A DNA stretch of 45,817 nt, taken from positions 1 to 45,817 of the forward strand of contig NZ_LZSC01000073.1 in assembly GCF_001665235.1 (NCBI RefSeq), read 5' to 3'. This DNA comes from Mycobacterium sp. 1100029.7. GTDB taxonomy: Bacteria > Actinomycetota > Actinomycetes > Mycobacteriales > Mycobacteriaceae. The notes under the pieces were generated by a model. The model had not been told where the DNA came from. It worked only from the letters and a program-made list of their open reading frames with translations, and ran no database searches. Position 1 is the first letter of the stretch, and each line of letters starts with the position of its first letter. Shown here piece after piece: positions 7,543 through 14,789 of this stretch. A program made the position numbers and the translations under genes.

Positions 7543-9261
7543 ATGACAGACCCCGACGGCTCGCCTGACGCGGCCGCTACATCCTTTGCCGACCTGCAGA
7601 TTCACCCAGCCGTCCTGCGGGCGATCGCCGACGTCGGCTACGAGTCGCCGACCGGAATCCAGGGCGCGACGATTCCGGCGCTGATGGCAGGCTCCGACGT
7701 CGTCGGTCTGGCACAGACCGGAACCGGCAAGACGGCCGCGTTCGCGATCCCGATCCTGTCCAAGATCGACGTGACCAGCAAGGCGACTCAGGCCCTGGTG
7801 CTGGCACCCACCCGCGAGTTGGCCCTGCAGGTCGCCGAGGCTTTCGGTCGCTACGGCGCGCACCTTCCCCAGATCAACGTGCTGCCGGTCTACGGCGGGT
7901 CGTCCTACACCGTGCAGCTGGCCGGGCTGCGGCGCGGCGCTCAGGTCGTGGTCGGCACCCCGGGGCGCGTGATCGACCACCTCGAGCGCGGCACGCTGGA
8001 CCTCTCCCGGGTCGACTACCTGGTGCTCGACGAGGCAGACGAGATGTTGGCGATGGGTTTCGCCGAGGACGTCGAGCGCATCCTGGCCGACACCCCGGAG
8101 TACAAACAGGTCGCGCTGTTCTCGGCGACCATGCCCGCGGCGATCCGCAAGCTGAGCGCGAAATACCTGCACGACCCGTTCGAGGTCACCTCCAAAGCGA
8201 AAACCGCGACCGCCGAGAACATTTCGCAGCGCTACATCCAGGTCGCGGGGCCGCGCAAAATGGACGCGCTGACCCGGATTCTGGAAGTCGAGCCGTTCGA
8301 GGCGATGATCATCTTCGTCCGCACCAAGCAGGCGACCGAGGAAGTCGCCGAAAAGCTGCGGGCCCGAGGGTTTTCCGCGGCCGCCATCAACGGCGACATC
8401 GCGCAGGCGCAGCGTGAGCGGACCGTCGCCGCGCTCAAGGACGGCAGCATCGACATCCTGGTCGCCACCGACGTCGCCGCCCGGGGGCTGGACGTGGAAC
8501 GCATCTCGCACGTGCTCAACTACGACATCCCGCACGACACCGAGTCCTACGTCCACCGGATCGGGCGCACCGGCCGGGCCGGACGTTCCGGAACCGCGGT
8601 GCTGTTCGTTTCGCCCCGGGAACGCCATCTGCTCAAGTCGATCGAGAAGGCCACGCGGCAAACGCTTACCGAGGCCGAATTGCCGACCGTCGAAGATGTC
8701 AACGCGCAACGGGTCTCGAAATTCGCCGACTCCATCACCGGCGCGCTGAGCAGTCCGGCACTCGAGCTGTTCCGCAAGCTGGTCGGTGACTACGAACGCG
8801 AACACGACGTCCCGATGGCCGACATCGCCGCGGCGCTGGCGGTGCAGTCCCGCGACGGCGAAGAGTTCCTGATGTCCCCCGAACCGCCGCCGCGCCACCG
8901 GGAGCGGCCCGAGCGCGACGGGGAACGTCGGGAGCGGCCCCAAAAGTCCAGGGACGCGCGCTCGTTCCAGACCTATCGGATCGCAGTGGGCAAGCGTCAC
9001 AAGATCGGGCCGGGCGCGATCGTCGGCGCCATCGCCAACGAGGGCGGCCTGCATCGCAGCGACTTCGGCCACATCGCCATCGGACCGGACTTCTCGCTGG
9101 TCGAGCTGCCCGCGAAACTGCCCCGCGCGACACTGAAAAAGCTTGAAAGAACCCGTATTTCGGGTGTGCTGATCGATCTGAAGCCGGACCGCTCGTCCGG
9201 CAAATCCTCGGACAAACCCCGACGCGGTAACCCCAAACCGCGCCGAAAAGACACCGGATGA
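7543..9261 (+). CDS. deaD: DEAD-box RNA helicase DeaD (CsdA-like)
   Basis: 572 residues, ATP-dependent RNA helicase likely acting in ribosome assembly and RNA unwinding. Motifs in order: Q-motif region (SPTGIQGATIPAL), motif I AQTGTGKT at 57-64, PTRELALQ, TPGR, motif II DEAD at 163-166, motif III SAT at 194-196, and motif VI HRIGRTGR at 338-345. A DbpA/CsdA-type RNA-binding domain follows at about 476-548 (TYRIAVGKRHKIGPGAIVGA), after a charged Arg/Glu linker. The tail is short and basic (PRRGNPKPRRK). The stop codon overlaps the acyltransferase start (ATGA), so the two are translationally coupled. Matches Rv1253 in order and size. Confidence 0.95.
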   Translation: MTDPDGSPDAAATSFADLQIHPAVLRAIADVGYESPTGIQGATIPALMAGSDVVGLAQTGTGKTAAFAIPILSKIDVTSKATQALVLAPTRELALQVAEAFGRYGAHLPQINVLPVYGGSSYTVQLAGLRRGAQVVVGTPGRVIDHLERGTLDLSRVDYLVLDEADEMLAMGFAEDVERILADTPEYKQVALFSATMPAAIRKLSAKYLHDPFEVTSKAKTATAENISQRYIQVAGPRKMDALTRILEVEPFEAMIIFVRTKQATEEVAEKLRARGFSAAAINGDIAQAQRERTVAALKDGSIDILVATDVAARGLDVERISHVLNYDIPHDTESYVHRIGRTGRAGRSGTAVLFVSPRERHLLKSIEKATRQTLTEAELPTVEDVNAQRVSKFADSITGALSSPALELFRKLVGDYEREHDVPMADIAAALAVQSRDGEEFLMSPEPPPRHRERPERDGERRERPQKSRDARSFQTYRIAVGKRHKIGPGAIVGAIANEGGLHRSDFGHIAIGPDFSLVELPAKLPRATLKKLERTRISGVLIDLKPDRSSGKSSDKPRRGNPKPRRKDTG

Positions 9262-10397
9262 CCCTCTCCGAGGAACGGGACGCCCAAGGCGGACTCGAGG
9301 GGATCTCGCACGTCGACAGGGTGCCCGCCCTGACCGGTATCCGGGCGGTCGCCGCCATCTTGGTGGTGGGTACGCATGCCGCCTACACCACCGGCAAGTA
9401 CACGCACGGCTACTGGGGCCTGGTCGGTGCGCGGATGGAGATCGGCGTGCCGATGTTCTTCGTGCTGTCGGGTTTTCTGTTGTTCCGCCCCTGGGTGAAG
9501 GCGGCGATGACCGGAGGGCCAGCGCCCTCGGTGAGTCGCTATGCGCGACACCGGGTTCGACGCATCATGCCCGCCTACGTCATCACCGTGCTGATCGCCT
9601 ACGTGCTGTACCACTTCCGGGAAGCCGGGCCGAACCCCGGACATTCCTGGCTTGGACTGGTTCGCAATCTCACGTTGACGCAGATCTACACCGACGGCTA
9701 TCTCGGCAAGTATCTGCATCAGGGCCTGACCCAGATGTGGAGCCTCGCGGTGGAGGCGTCTTTCTATGTCTTGCTGCCGTCGTTGGCCTACCTGTTGTTC
9801 GTGGTGATATGCCGGCGTGTGTGGCGCCCGCGGCTGGTGGTGGGCGCCTTGCTGGCCATGGCGTTGATCAGCCCGGTCTGGGTGGCCCTGGTGCGCGTCG
9901 ACCACTGGTTTCCCGATGGCGCGCGGCTGTGGCTGCCGACCTATCTGGCCTGGTTTCTGGGCGGCATGCTGCTCACGGTGCTGCAGGCGATGGGGGTGCG
10001 CTGCTACGCGTTCGCCGCGGTACCGCTGGCGGTGATCAGCTACTTCATCGTCGCCACCCCGATCGGGGGCGCGCCCACGACATCGCCGGCCTCGATCATG
10101 GAGGCGGTGGTCAAAACCGTCTTCTACACCGTGATCGCCACGCTGGCGGTGGCGCCGGTCGCGCTCGGGGACCACGGCTGGTACTGGCGGCTGCTGGCCA
10201 GTCGGCCGATGGTGTGGCTCGGCGAGATCTCCTACGAGATTTTCCTGATCCACCTGGTGACGATGGAATTCGCGATGGTCTACATCGTGCGGGCCCACGT
10301 CTACACCGGGTCGATGCTGTACCTGTTCGTCGCGACGCTGGTGGTGACCATCCCGCTGGCGTGGGTGCTGCACCGGTTCACCCGCGTGCCCGGCTGA
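9258..10397 (+). CDS. Integral-membrane acyltransferase (acyltransferase 3 / OafA-like, Rv1254-like)
   Basis: 379 residues with about ten membrane segments. It transfers acyl groups to an extracytoplasmic sugar or lipid acceptor; the substrate is unknown. Family features: RVPALTGIRAVAAILVVGTHAAY in the first helix with the conserved catalytic-type His, and the FFVLSGFLLFRPW motif. The conserved WSLAVEASFYVLLP segment and a late GEISYEIFLIH motif are also present. The start ATG overlaps the deaD stop (ATGA). The stop codon lies inside the first copy of a 20-bp tandem repeat. Same position as Rv1254. Confidence 0.9.
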   Translation: MTLSEERDAQGGLEGISHVDRVPALTGIRAVAAILVVGTHAAYTTGKYTHGYWGLVGARMEIGVPMFFVLSGFLLFRPWVKAAMTGGPAPSVSRYARHRVRRIMPAYVITVLIAYVLYHFREAGPNPGHSWLGLVRNLTLTQIYTDGYLGKYLHQGLTQMWSLAVEASFYVLLPSLAYLLFVVICRRVWRPRLVVGALLAMALISPVWVALVRVDHWFPDGARLWLPTYLAWFLGGMLLTVLQAMGVRCYAFAAVPLAVISYFIVATPIGGAPTTSPASIMEAVVKTVFYTVIATLAVAPVALGDHGWYWRLLASRPMVWLGEISYEIFLIHLVTMEFAMVYIVRAHVYTGSMLYLFVATLVVTIPLAWVLHRFTRVPG

Positions 10398-10430
10398 TGG
10401 ACCCGGTGTCCGGCTGATGGACCCGGTGTC
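10391..10430 (+). repeat. 20-bp direct tandem repeat at the acyltransferase stop
   Basis: CGGCTGATGGACCCGGTGTC occurs twice in tandem (10391-10410 and 10411-10430), followed by a 7-bp partial third copy. The acyltransferase stop codon TGA (10395-10397) is in the first copy, so the duplication lies just outside the gene. Confidence 0.9.
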
Positions 10431-10470
10431 CGGCTGACCTTCCTTGCCGGGCCTTCCTCTCAGTGCTGGA

Positions 10471-10489
10471 TTAGGTTACCCTTACCTAA
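10471..10489. promoter_or_regulatory. IdeR-type iron box upstream of the siderophore-interacting protein
   Basis: TTAGGTTACCCTTACCTAA is a 19-bp interrupted palindrome matching the IdeR consensus TTAGGTTAGGCTAACCTAA at 16 of 19 positions. It ends 2 bp before the ATG at 10492 and includes a TANNNT -10 candidate (TACCCT, 10477-10482). IdeR-Fe(II) bound here would cover the promoter and transcription start, giving iron repression. The box rules out the upstream TTG (10444) as a start. Confidence 0.85.
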
Positions 10490-10491
10490 CT

Positions 10492-11220
10492 ATGGGAGCC
10501 GGCACGAGCGAAACCAAGACATCACGCGGCTGGGCGGGTGCAGTGCTCAAGCTGATGGGCGCGGGGGACTACCGGCTGACGGTCACCGGCCGCAGCGAGA
10601 TCAACCCGCACTACCTGCAGCTGAGCTTCGATGCCGGCGGCATGCTCGCCGACCACACGGTGCATCCGACGATGTGGATCCGGATGTGGTTCGCCGACGG
10701 CGACAAGTCGCACCAGCGTGGCTACACGTTGGTCGACCCCGACCCGATTGCCGGCACGGTCAGCATCGAGTTCGCCCTGCACGACGGCATCGCGTCGCGG
10801 TGGGCGCGCGCGGCGCAGCCCGGCGACACCATCGAGGCGACTGTGTTGGGCAGCAGGTTCGCCATTCCGGAACCGGCGCCGGCCGGATACGTCATCGTCG
10901 GGGACAGCGCCTCGCTGCCGGCCATCAACTCGCTGCTCGCCTGGATCGGTGACGCCCCGGCGCAGGTGTTTCTGGAGGCCGGCCACGAGGACGACAAAGA
11001 CCTTCCGGTCGTGGTGGGCCCCGAGATCACCTGGGTGGACCGCACGGACGCCGGTCGGGGATTGCTGGAGGCGGTACGATCGGCGGCCTTTGACGCCGGC
11101 GACCACTTCGGCTGGGTGGCCTGTGAGGGCCGCACCACCCGCTCGATTGCCAAGGCGTTTCGGGAGGACTTCGGTATCCCGCGCAAATCCATTAAGGCGC
11201 AAGCCTATTGGGTGGCCTGA
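10492..11220 (+). CDS. Siderophore-interacting protein (SIP family FAD-dependent ferric reductase)
   Basis: 242 residues. Predicted cytoplasmic NAD(P)H-dependent flavoprotein that reduces ferric siderophores (here mycobactin/carboxymycobactin would be expected) to release iron. Family motifs: QRGYTLVDPD (the RxYT FAD-binding motif), FALHDGIASRWARAAQPGD, GDSASLPAI (the GDxxxLPAI nucleotide-binding motif) and a C-terminal YW. The start at 10492 is chosen because an IdeR box ends 2 bp upstream, which suggests a leaderless or near-leaderless message. This gene is not at this place in the M. tuberculosis order as I recall it (a related protein there is ViuB, Rv2895c), so it is an insertion or a local loss in that lineage. 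Confidence 0.88.
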   Translation: MGAGTSETKTSRGWAGAVLKLMGAGDYRLTVTGRSEINPHYLQLSFDAGGMLADHTVHPTMWIRMWFADGDKSHQRGYTLVDPDPIAGTVSIEFALHDGIASRWARAAQPGDTIEATVLGSRFAIPEPAPAGYVIVGDSASLPAINSLLAWIGDAPAQVFLEAGHEDDKDLPVVVGPEITWVDRTDAGRGLLEAVRSAAFDAGDHFGWVACEGRTTRSIAKAFREDFGIPRKSIKAQAYWVA

Positions 11221-11245
11221 CTGGGAAGAGGGGGACGGCTGCCAG

Positions 11246-11827
11246 CTAACGGCGGGCGCTTGCCGGGGCGATGATCGGGACGACAAATTCCTCGATCATC
11301 GCCCGCTCCTCGTGGGCGTCGCGTCCCGGAAACATCAGCAGCGAGACGATCACCCGAATGACCCAGCGTCCGCGCCGTTGCACGACGGCGGGATCGTCAG
11401 GACCCAGCGAATGCAGGAATGCCGCTGCCAGTGCGGCGATCACGTCGGATTCTTCAGCCAGCTCACCGGCGATCGGCGGGCGGGTGGTGGCAAACCAGGA
11501 CGCCAGTGCGGGGCTTTCGCGCACCATCGTCAACGTGACCAGAATGCTGACGATCAGCTTTTCGCCTGCGTCGGCGATATCACCGGTGCGCGCCAAGATC
11601 TCGCGGCCCAGCCGATTGGTCTCCCGATGCACATAGGCGGTCCGCAGTGCCTCGCGGTTGTCGAAATACCGGTACAGCGTCGCGCGCGAACAGCCTGCGG
11701 CCCTGGCGATCTCGTTCATGCCGATCGAATCCGAATCGCGTTGCGTGTAGAGCTCCTCGGCCGCGTCGAGGATCCGGTCCACGGCTGCTTCGCTGCGGCT
11801 CGAGGCCAGCCAGTCGTTGGGCGGCAT
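11246..11827 (-). CDS. TetR-family transcriptional repressor (Rv1255c-like)
   Basis: 193 residues. The N-terminal TetR helix-turn-helix spans about residues 15-60: AVDRILDAAEELYTQ, then MNEIARAAGCSRATLYRYFDN. The C-terminal ligand-binding domain is variable. The ATG at 11827 overlaps the stop of the upstream P450 gene (TGATG), so the repressor is translated from the same mRNA as cyp130 and is probably its local regulator. An upstream GTG (11887) is inside the P450 frame and unlikely. A palindrome at the cyp130 start (13049-13074) is a candidate operator. Inducer unknown. Confidence 0.88.
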   Translation of the reverse strand: MPPNDWLASSRSEAAVDRILDAAEELYTQRDSDSIGMNEIARAAGCSRATLYRYFDNREALRTAYVHRETNRLGREILARTGDIADAGEKLIVSILVTLTMVRESPALASWFATTRPPIAGELAEESDVIAALAAAFLHSLGPDDPAVVQRRGRWVIRVIVSLLMFPGRDAHEERAMIEEFVVPIIAPASARR

Positions 11828-13068
11828 CAGGACTTCACGGTGATCGGCACCGACAGCGGGCGTCGCACATAGCTGCCGCCCGCCCACTCGATCGCATTTT
11901 CGTCGACATCGAAATCCGGGCAGCGGGACAGCAATTCGGTCAGCGCTACCCGCGACTGCATCCGGGCCGCGGCGGCCCCCAGGCAGTGGTGGGCGCCGTG
12001 GCTGAAGGTCAGGATGTTGCGCGGGCAGCGGGTGACGTCGAGCTCGCCGGCATCGGCGCCGTACTGGCGCTCGTCGCGGTTTGCCGAACCGTACAGCAGC
12101 AACACCCGGCGACCGGCCGGGATGGCGGTGTCGCCGATCGTCACGTCGCGGGTGGTCGTGCGTGCCAGCCCCTGCACCGGCGAGGTCGCCCGCAGCAGTT
12201 CCTCGACGGCATCGGCGATCATTTCGGGGTTGTCCACCAACAGCTTTCGCTGATCGGGGCGCTCATGCAGCAGCGGCATCGAACCGCCGAGCATGCCGGT
12301 CACGGTGTCGTTGCCGCCGGTGACCATCGTGAAGGTGAACGCCAGAATCGACAGGGTGCCGGAGATGTCGCCGTCGGCGCCGACCCCGGCGGCCACCAGG
12401 TGTGAGATCGTGTCGTCTTGCGGGTCGGTCCGGCGGCGCTCGATCAGCCCGGTGAAGTAAGCCATCATCGTCCCGATCGCGTCGCCGACGGTTTCCAGAG
12501 CGCCCGCGACACCGCCCTCGGCGGTGTTGGCCGCGACGATCGCCTGGGTCCACCCGTCGAATTGGTCCCAATCCTCCTCGGGCACACCGAGATAATGCGC
12601 GACGACCATCGACGGCAGAGGCTTGAACAATTCGGTGACGATGTCGCCGCCACCGTCGGCGCGCAGTCGCTCGAGGCGCGCCACGACGAACTCGCGCACC
12701 TTGGGCTCTATCGCCTCGACCTGGCGCGGGGTAAATCCGCGCGAGACCAGTTTGCGAAACTCCGTGTGTACCGGGGGATCCAGCATGACGAACGGCGGAT
12801 TGTCTTCGAGCCCAATCATTTCCAGGTCGCCATAGTTGACCGTCAAACCTTGTGCCGAGGAGAACGTCTCGTGGTCGCGTGCCGCCGACCACACGTCAGC
12901 GTGTCGGGACAACACGTAGTAATCCTGCTCGGGGTGCTTGGGGGGCACCACGTGGTGCACCGGATCGTGATCGCGCAGCGCGCGGTACATCGGCCACGGC
13001 TTTGCCCAGGTGTCGGCGGTGGCCAGCTCGAACATGACGGGTGCGTTGTGAGACATAACCGCAGTCAT
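11827..13068 (-). CDS. cyp130: Cytochrome P450 CYP130
   Basis: 413 residues. Heme-thiolate monooxygenase of the soluble bacterial type. Heme loop FSHGAHHCLG with the ligand Cys, ExxR in the K-helix (VEELLRATSP), I-helix oxygen-binding region FTMVTGGNDT, and the conserved RRPLSV near the C-terminus. The sequence (YRALRDHDPVHHVVPP, VHTEFRKLVSRGFTPRQVE) is close to M. tuberculosis CYP130 as I remember it. The physiological substrate is not established in the family. First gene of a two-gene unit with the TetR gene. The ATG at 13068 lies inside an inverted repeat; a second in-frame ATG sits at 13056. Confidence 0.93.
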   Translation of the reverse strand: MTAVMSHNAPVMFELATADTWAKPWPMYRALRDHDPVHHVVPPKHPEQDYYVLSRHADVWSAARDHETFSSAQGLTVNYGDLEMIGLEDNPPFVMLDPPVHTEFRKLVSRGFTPRQVEAIEPKVREFVVARLERLRADGGGDIVTELFKPLPSMVVAHYLGVPEEDWDQFDGWTQAIVAANTAEGGVAGALETVGDAIGTMMAYFTGLIERRRTDPQDDTISHLVAAGVGADGDISGTLSILAFTFTMVTGGNDTVTGMLGGSMPLLHERPDQRKLLVDNPEMIADAVEELLRATSPVQGLARTTTRDVTIGDTAIPAGRRVLLLYGSANRDERQYGADAGELDVTRCPRNILTFSHGAHHCLGAAAARMQSRVALTELLSRCPDFDVDENAIEWAGGSYVRRPLSVPITVKS

Positions 13069-13074
13069 GTCTCA
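13049..13074. promoter_or_regulatory. Inverted repeat over the cyp130 start (candidate TetR operator)
   Basis: TGAGACAT (13049-13056) and ATGTCTCA (13067-13074) are perfect 8-bp arms separated by 10 bp. The element covers the first codons of cyp130, so binding there by a dimeric repressor would block the promoter or translation start. Partner inferred from adjacency only. Confidence 0.4.
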
Positions 13075-13116
13075 TTCGTACGACAATAGCCGACAGATGT
13101 CAACCGATCGAAGCCG

Positions 13117-13611
13117 CTATCCGAGCTCGTCGTCGGCGTCTTGGGCAGGGACGGCCACGTCGTCACTGGTCAGATGGCGCAGGACGCGCTCATTGAGGGC
13201 GGCGAGCATGTCGAGCTCGGCCGGGGTGAGCAGATCGATGAAGTTCTGGCGGACGTCCGCTACGTGTCCGGGCGCCGCCTTCTCGATGGCGGCGCGGCCG
13301 GCCGGCAGCAGGCAGACCATGGTGCTGCGGGCGTCATCGGGGTTGGGTTCGCGGCAGATCAGCCCATCCTTCTGCATTCGCCGCACCTGATGAGACACCC
13401 GGCTCTTCTCCCAGCCCAGCGTGTTGCACAGGTCGTGCGCGGGCATGCGATCCCCGTCGTGAGATGAGAGCACCGCCAGAATTTCGTAGTCGGCCCCGGA
13501 CAGGCCCGATTCCTGCAGACCCCGGTTCAGCCGCACACCGAGCTGATGGTGCGCGTGCTTGAACGCCCGCCAGGCGCGATCTTCGCGAGGGCTCAGCCAC
13601 TTTGGTTCCAT
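13117..13611 (-). CDS. MarR-family transcriptional regulator
   Basis: 164 residues from ATG 13611 (a TTG one codon earlier is possible). Winged helix-turn-helix of the MarR type: LSGADYEILAVLSSHDGDRMPA, then DLCNTLGWEKSRVSHQVRRMQ (recognition helix) and the wing DGLICREPNPDDARSTMVCLLPAGRAAI. Divergent from the NADP-binding oxidoreductase gene. The 92-bp intergenic region carries two copies of a GGTTGA-N4-TCAAC palindrome, a typical MarR arrangement in which the regulator represses itself and its neighbour. The signal is unknown; an electrophile or oxidant would be a reasonable guess. Confidence 0.9.
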   Translation of the reverse strand: MEPKWLSPREDRAWRAFKHAHHQLGVRLNRGLQESGLSGADYEILAVLSSHDGDRMPAHDLCNTLGWEKSRVSHQVRRMQKDGLICREPNPDDARSTMVCLLPAGRAAIEKAAPGHVADVRQNFIDLLTPAELDMLAALNERVLRHLTSDDVAVPAQDADDELG

Positions 13612-13632
13612 CAACGTCGATGCTACCCGATT

Positions 13633-13678
13633 GGTTGACGCATCAACTAACCTTCTTTAAGGTTGAGTCGTCAACCTT
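13633..13678. promoter_or_regulatory. Two matching MarR-type operators in the divergent promoter
   Basis: Site 1: GGTTGA-CGCA-TCAACT (13633-13648). Site 2: AAGGTTGA-GTCG-TCAACCTT, perfect 8-bp arms (13659-13678). Both share GGTTGA-N4-TCAAC, with centres 28 bp apart. A further half site CTCAACC lies at 13685-13691. They sit between the MarR gene and the NADP-binding oxidoreductase gene, so cooperative binding would control both. Confidence 0.65.
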
Positions 13679-13703
13679 TAGATACTCAACCAGGACGGAA
13701 CTC

Positions 13704-14327
13704 ATGAGCAGCATCAGCATCATCGGTACCGGCAACATGGCCCGCGCCATCGGCACGCTGGCGGTAGCGGGCGGCAACACCGTCGAAATCATCGGCCGCG
13801 ATCAGGCCAAGGCCGCTGACCTTGCCAAGGACCTCGGCGGCAACACCACAACGGGTGAGTTCGGCGCCGTCCCGGTAGGGGACATCGTGATCGTTTCGGT
13901 GTTGTACGCCAACGTCGTTCCGGTCGTCGCCCGGTACGGAGACGCCCTCGCGGGCAAGGTCATCGTCGACATCAGCAACCCCTTCAATGCCGCGGCCGAT
14001 GGGCTAGCCATCCCCGACGACACCTCGATCGCGCGGGAAGTTGCCAAGGTGGCGCCGGCCAGCGCCAGCGTGGTGAAGGCGTTCAACACCATCTTCGGTG
14101 TTGTCCTGACCCAAGGCCGACCGCTCGACGTGTTCATCGCCGGTGACGACATGGACGCCAAGGCGGGTGTGGCGGAGTTCATCGAGAGCCTGAAACTGCG
14201 CCCGCTCGACGTCGGCGGCTTGAACATGGCGCACTGGCTCGAAGGAACGGGGCTGCTCGTGATGGGTCTCGCCCGCAACGGCATCGGCAATTTCGACTTC
14301 GCCCTGGGCGCCAGCGTTCCCGCCTGA
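13704..14327 (+). CDS. NADPH-dependent F420 reductase-like / NAD(P)-binding oxidoreductase
   Basis: 207 residues from ATG 13704, preceded by GGACGG. An N-terminal Rossmann fold (SISIIGTGNMARAIGTLAVAGG) with GxGxxA and a coenzyme-F420:NADP oxidoreductase-type body (VDISNPFNAAADG, VVKAFNTIFG, DVFIAGDDMDAK). It may move hydride between NADP and a flavin or F420; whether it binds F420 cannot be seen. The longer upstream frame (from 13602) reads through the operator region and is rejected. Likely repressed by the divergent MarR. Confidence 0.82.
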   Translation: MSSISIIGTGNMARAIGTLAVAGGNTVEIIGRDQAKAADLAKDLGGNTTTGEFGAVPVGDIVIVSVLYANVVPVVARYGDALAGKVIVDISNPFNAAADGLAIPDDTSIAREVAKVAPASASVVKAFNTIFGVVLTQGRPLDVFIAGDDMDAKAGVAEFIESLKLRPLDVGGLNMAHWLEGTGLLVMGLARNGIGNFDFALGASVPA

Positions 14328-14351
14328 GCCGTGCCGCCCCGGTCTTAGCCG

Positions 14352-14391
14352 TCAACCAAGTGCGGCGCCGCGCGCCGCAGAAAATGGTTGA
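14352..14391 (+). terminator. Nested stem-loop downstream of the F420-type gene
   Basis: The inner hairpin TGCGGCGC-CGC-GCGCCGCA (14361-14379) has a perfect 8-bp stem. Outer arms TCAACCA (14352-14358) and TGGTTGA (14385-14391) pair around it. It starts 24 nt after the stop at 14327 and has no T-run, as is common for mycobacterial terminators. The rest of 14392-14541 holds a possible 27-codon ORF (ATG at about 14420) with no supporting evidence. Confidence 0.45.
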
Positions 14392-14541
14392 TGGATCACC
14401 GAAAGAGAGACTGCTCGCGATGAACCTGATACCTCGATCCGGTAGCCCGATCCGGTGCCGCTGCGGACGGCCGGCGCGACGGCGACCAGCCGGGTGCGGC
14501 TGAACGCCACCCAAGATGCACCCATCAGGCGTCACATCTGA

Positions 14542-14658
14542 TCAGCAGGAGACCGCCGGGCCGCCCTTCATGGGGCAGTAGGGAAGGCAGCTCACCGACG
14601 TCGTCGAAACGGCAAAGGCGAGCAGCACGGCAAACAAGACTCTTTTCCCCCTGGTCAT
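14542..14658 (-). CDS. Small exported Cys-containing peptide (38 aa)
   Basis: Reading from ATG 14658: MTRGKRVLFAVLLAFAVSTT then SVSCLPYCPMKGGPAVSC. A basic N-terminus and a hydrophobic core make a clear signal-peptide or membrane-anchor pattern. The short remainder holds Cys24, Cys28 and Cys38 with Pro and Gly. I do not recognise it. SVSC is a poor lipobox, so cleavage by signal peptidase I or simple anchoring is as likely as lipidation. It is free-standing between the F420-type gene and the FAD-linked oxidase gene. The codons fit mycobacterial use, but a gene this short could be chance. Confidence 0.5.
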   Translation of the reverse strand: MTRGKRVLFAVLLAFAVSTTSVSCLPYCPMKGGPAVSC

Positions 14659-14726
14659 GCCGAAAAGTCTACGTCCGACCGAGATCCCCCGCGCCGGTTC
14701 GGGTTTATCGGTCCGGTCGTCGAGTG

Positions 14727-14769
14727 CGCGCCGTCAGCGCACAAGTCACGCGCCGTCAGCGCACAAGTC
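14727..14769 (+). repeat. Direct repeat, 21-bp unit with 22-bp period
   Basis: The sequence beginning CGCGCCGTCAGCGCACAAG occurs at 14727-14747 and again at 14749-14769, one base apart, just downstream of the 3' end of the FAD-linked oxidase gene. No coding role is seen. Confidence 0.9.
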
Positions 14770-14789
14770 GCGGCGGCGGCGCCGCGAAA

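Noticed and set aside
6850..9072. 740-codon open frame on the minus strand opposite deaD
   Set aside because: Only its last 197 codons are lprE. The rest is antisense to deaD, low-complexity Arg/Gly/Asp sequence typical of shadow frames in high-GC DNA, and deaD has full family motifs.
14420..14503. 27-codon ORF with Cys residues as a cysteine-responsive leader peptide
   Set aside because: No sulfur-metabolism gene follows, the Cys residues are not consecutive, and the Arg-rich composition looks like chance.
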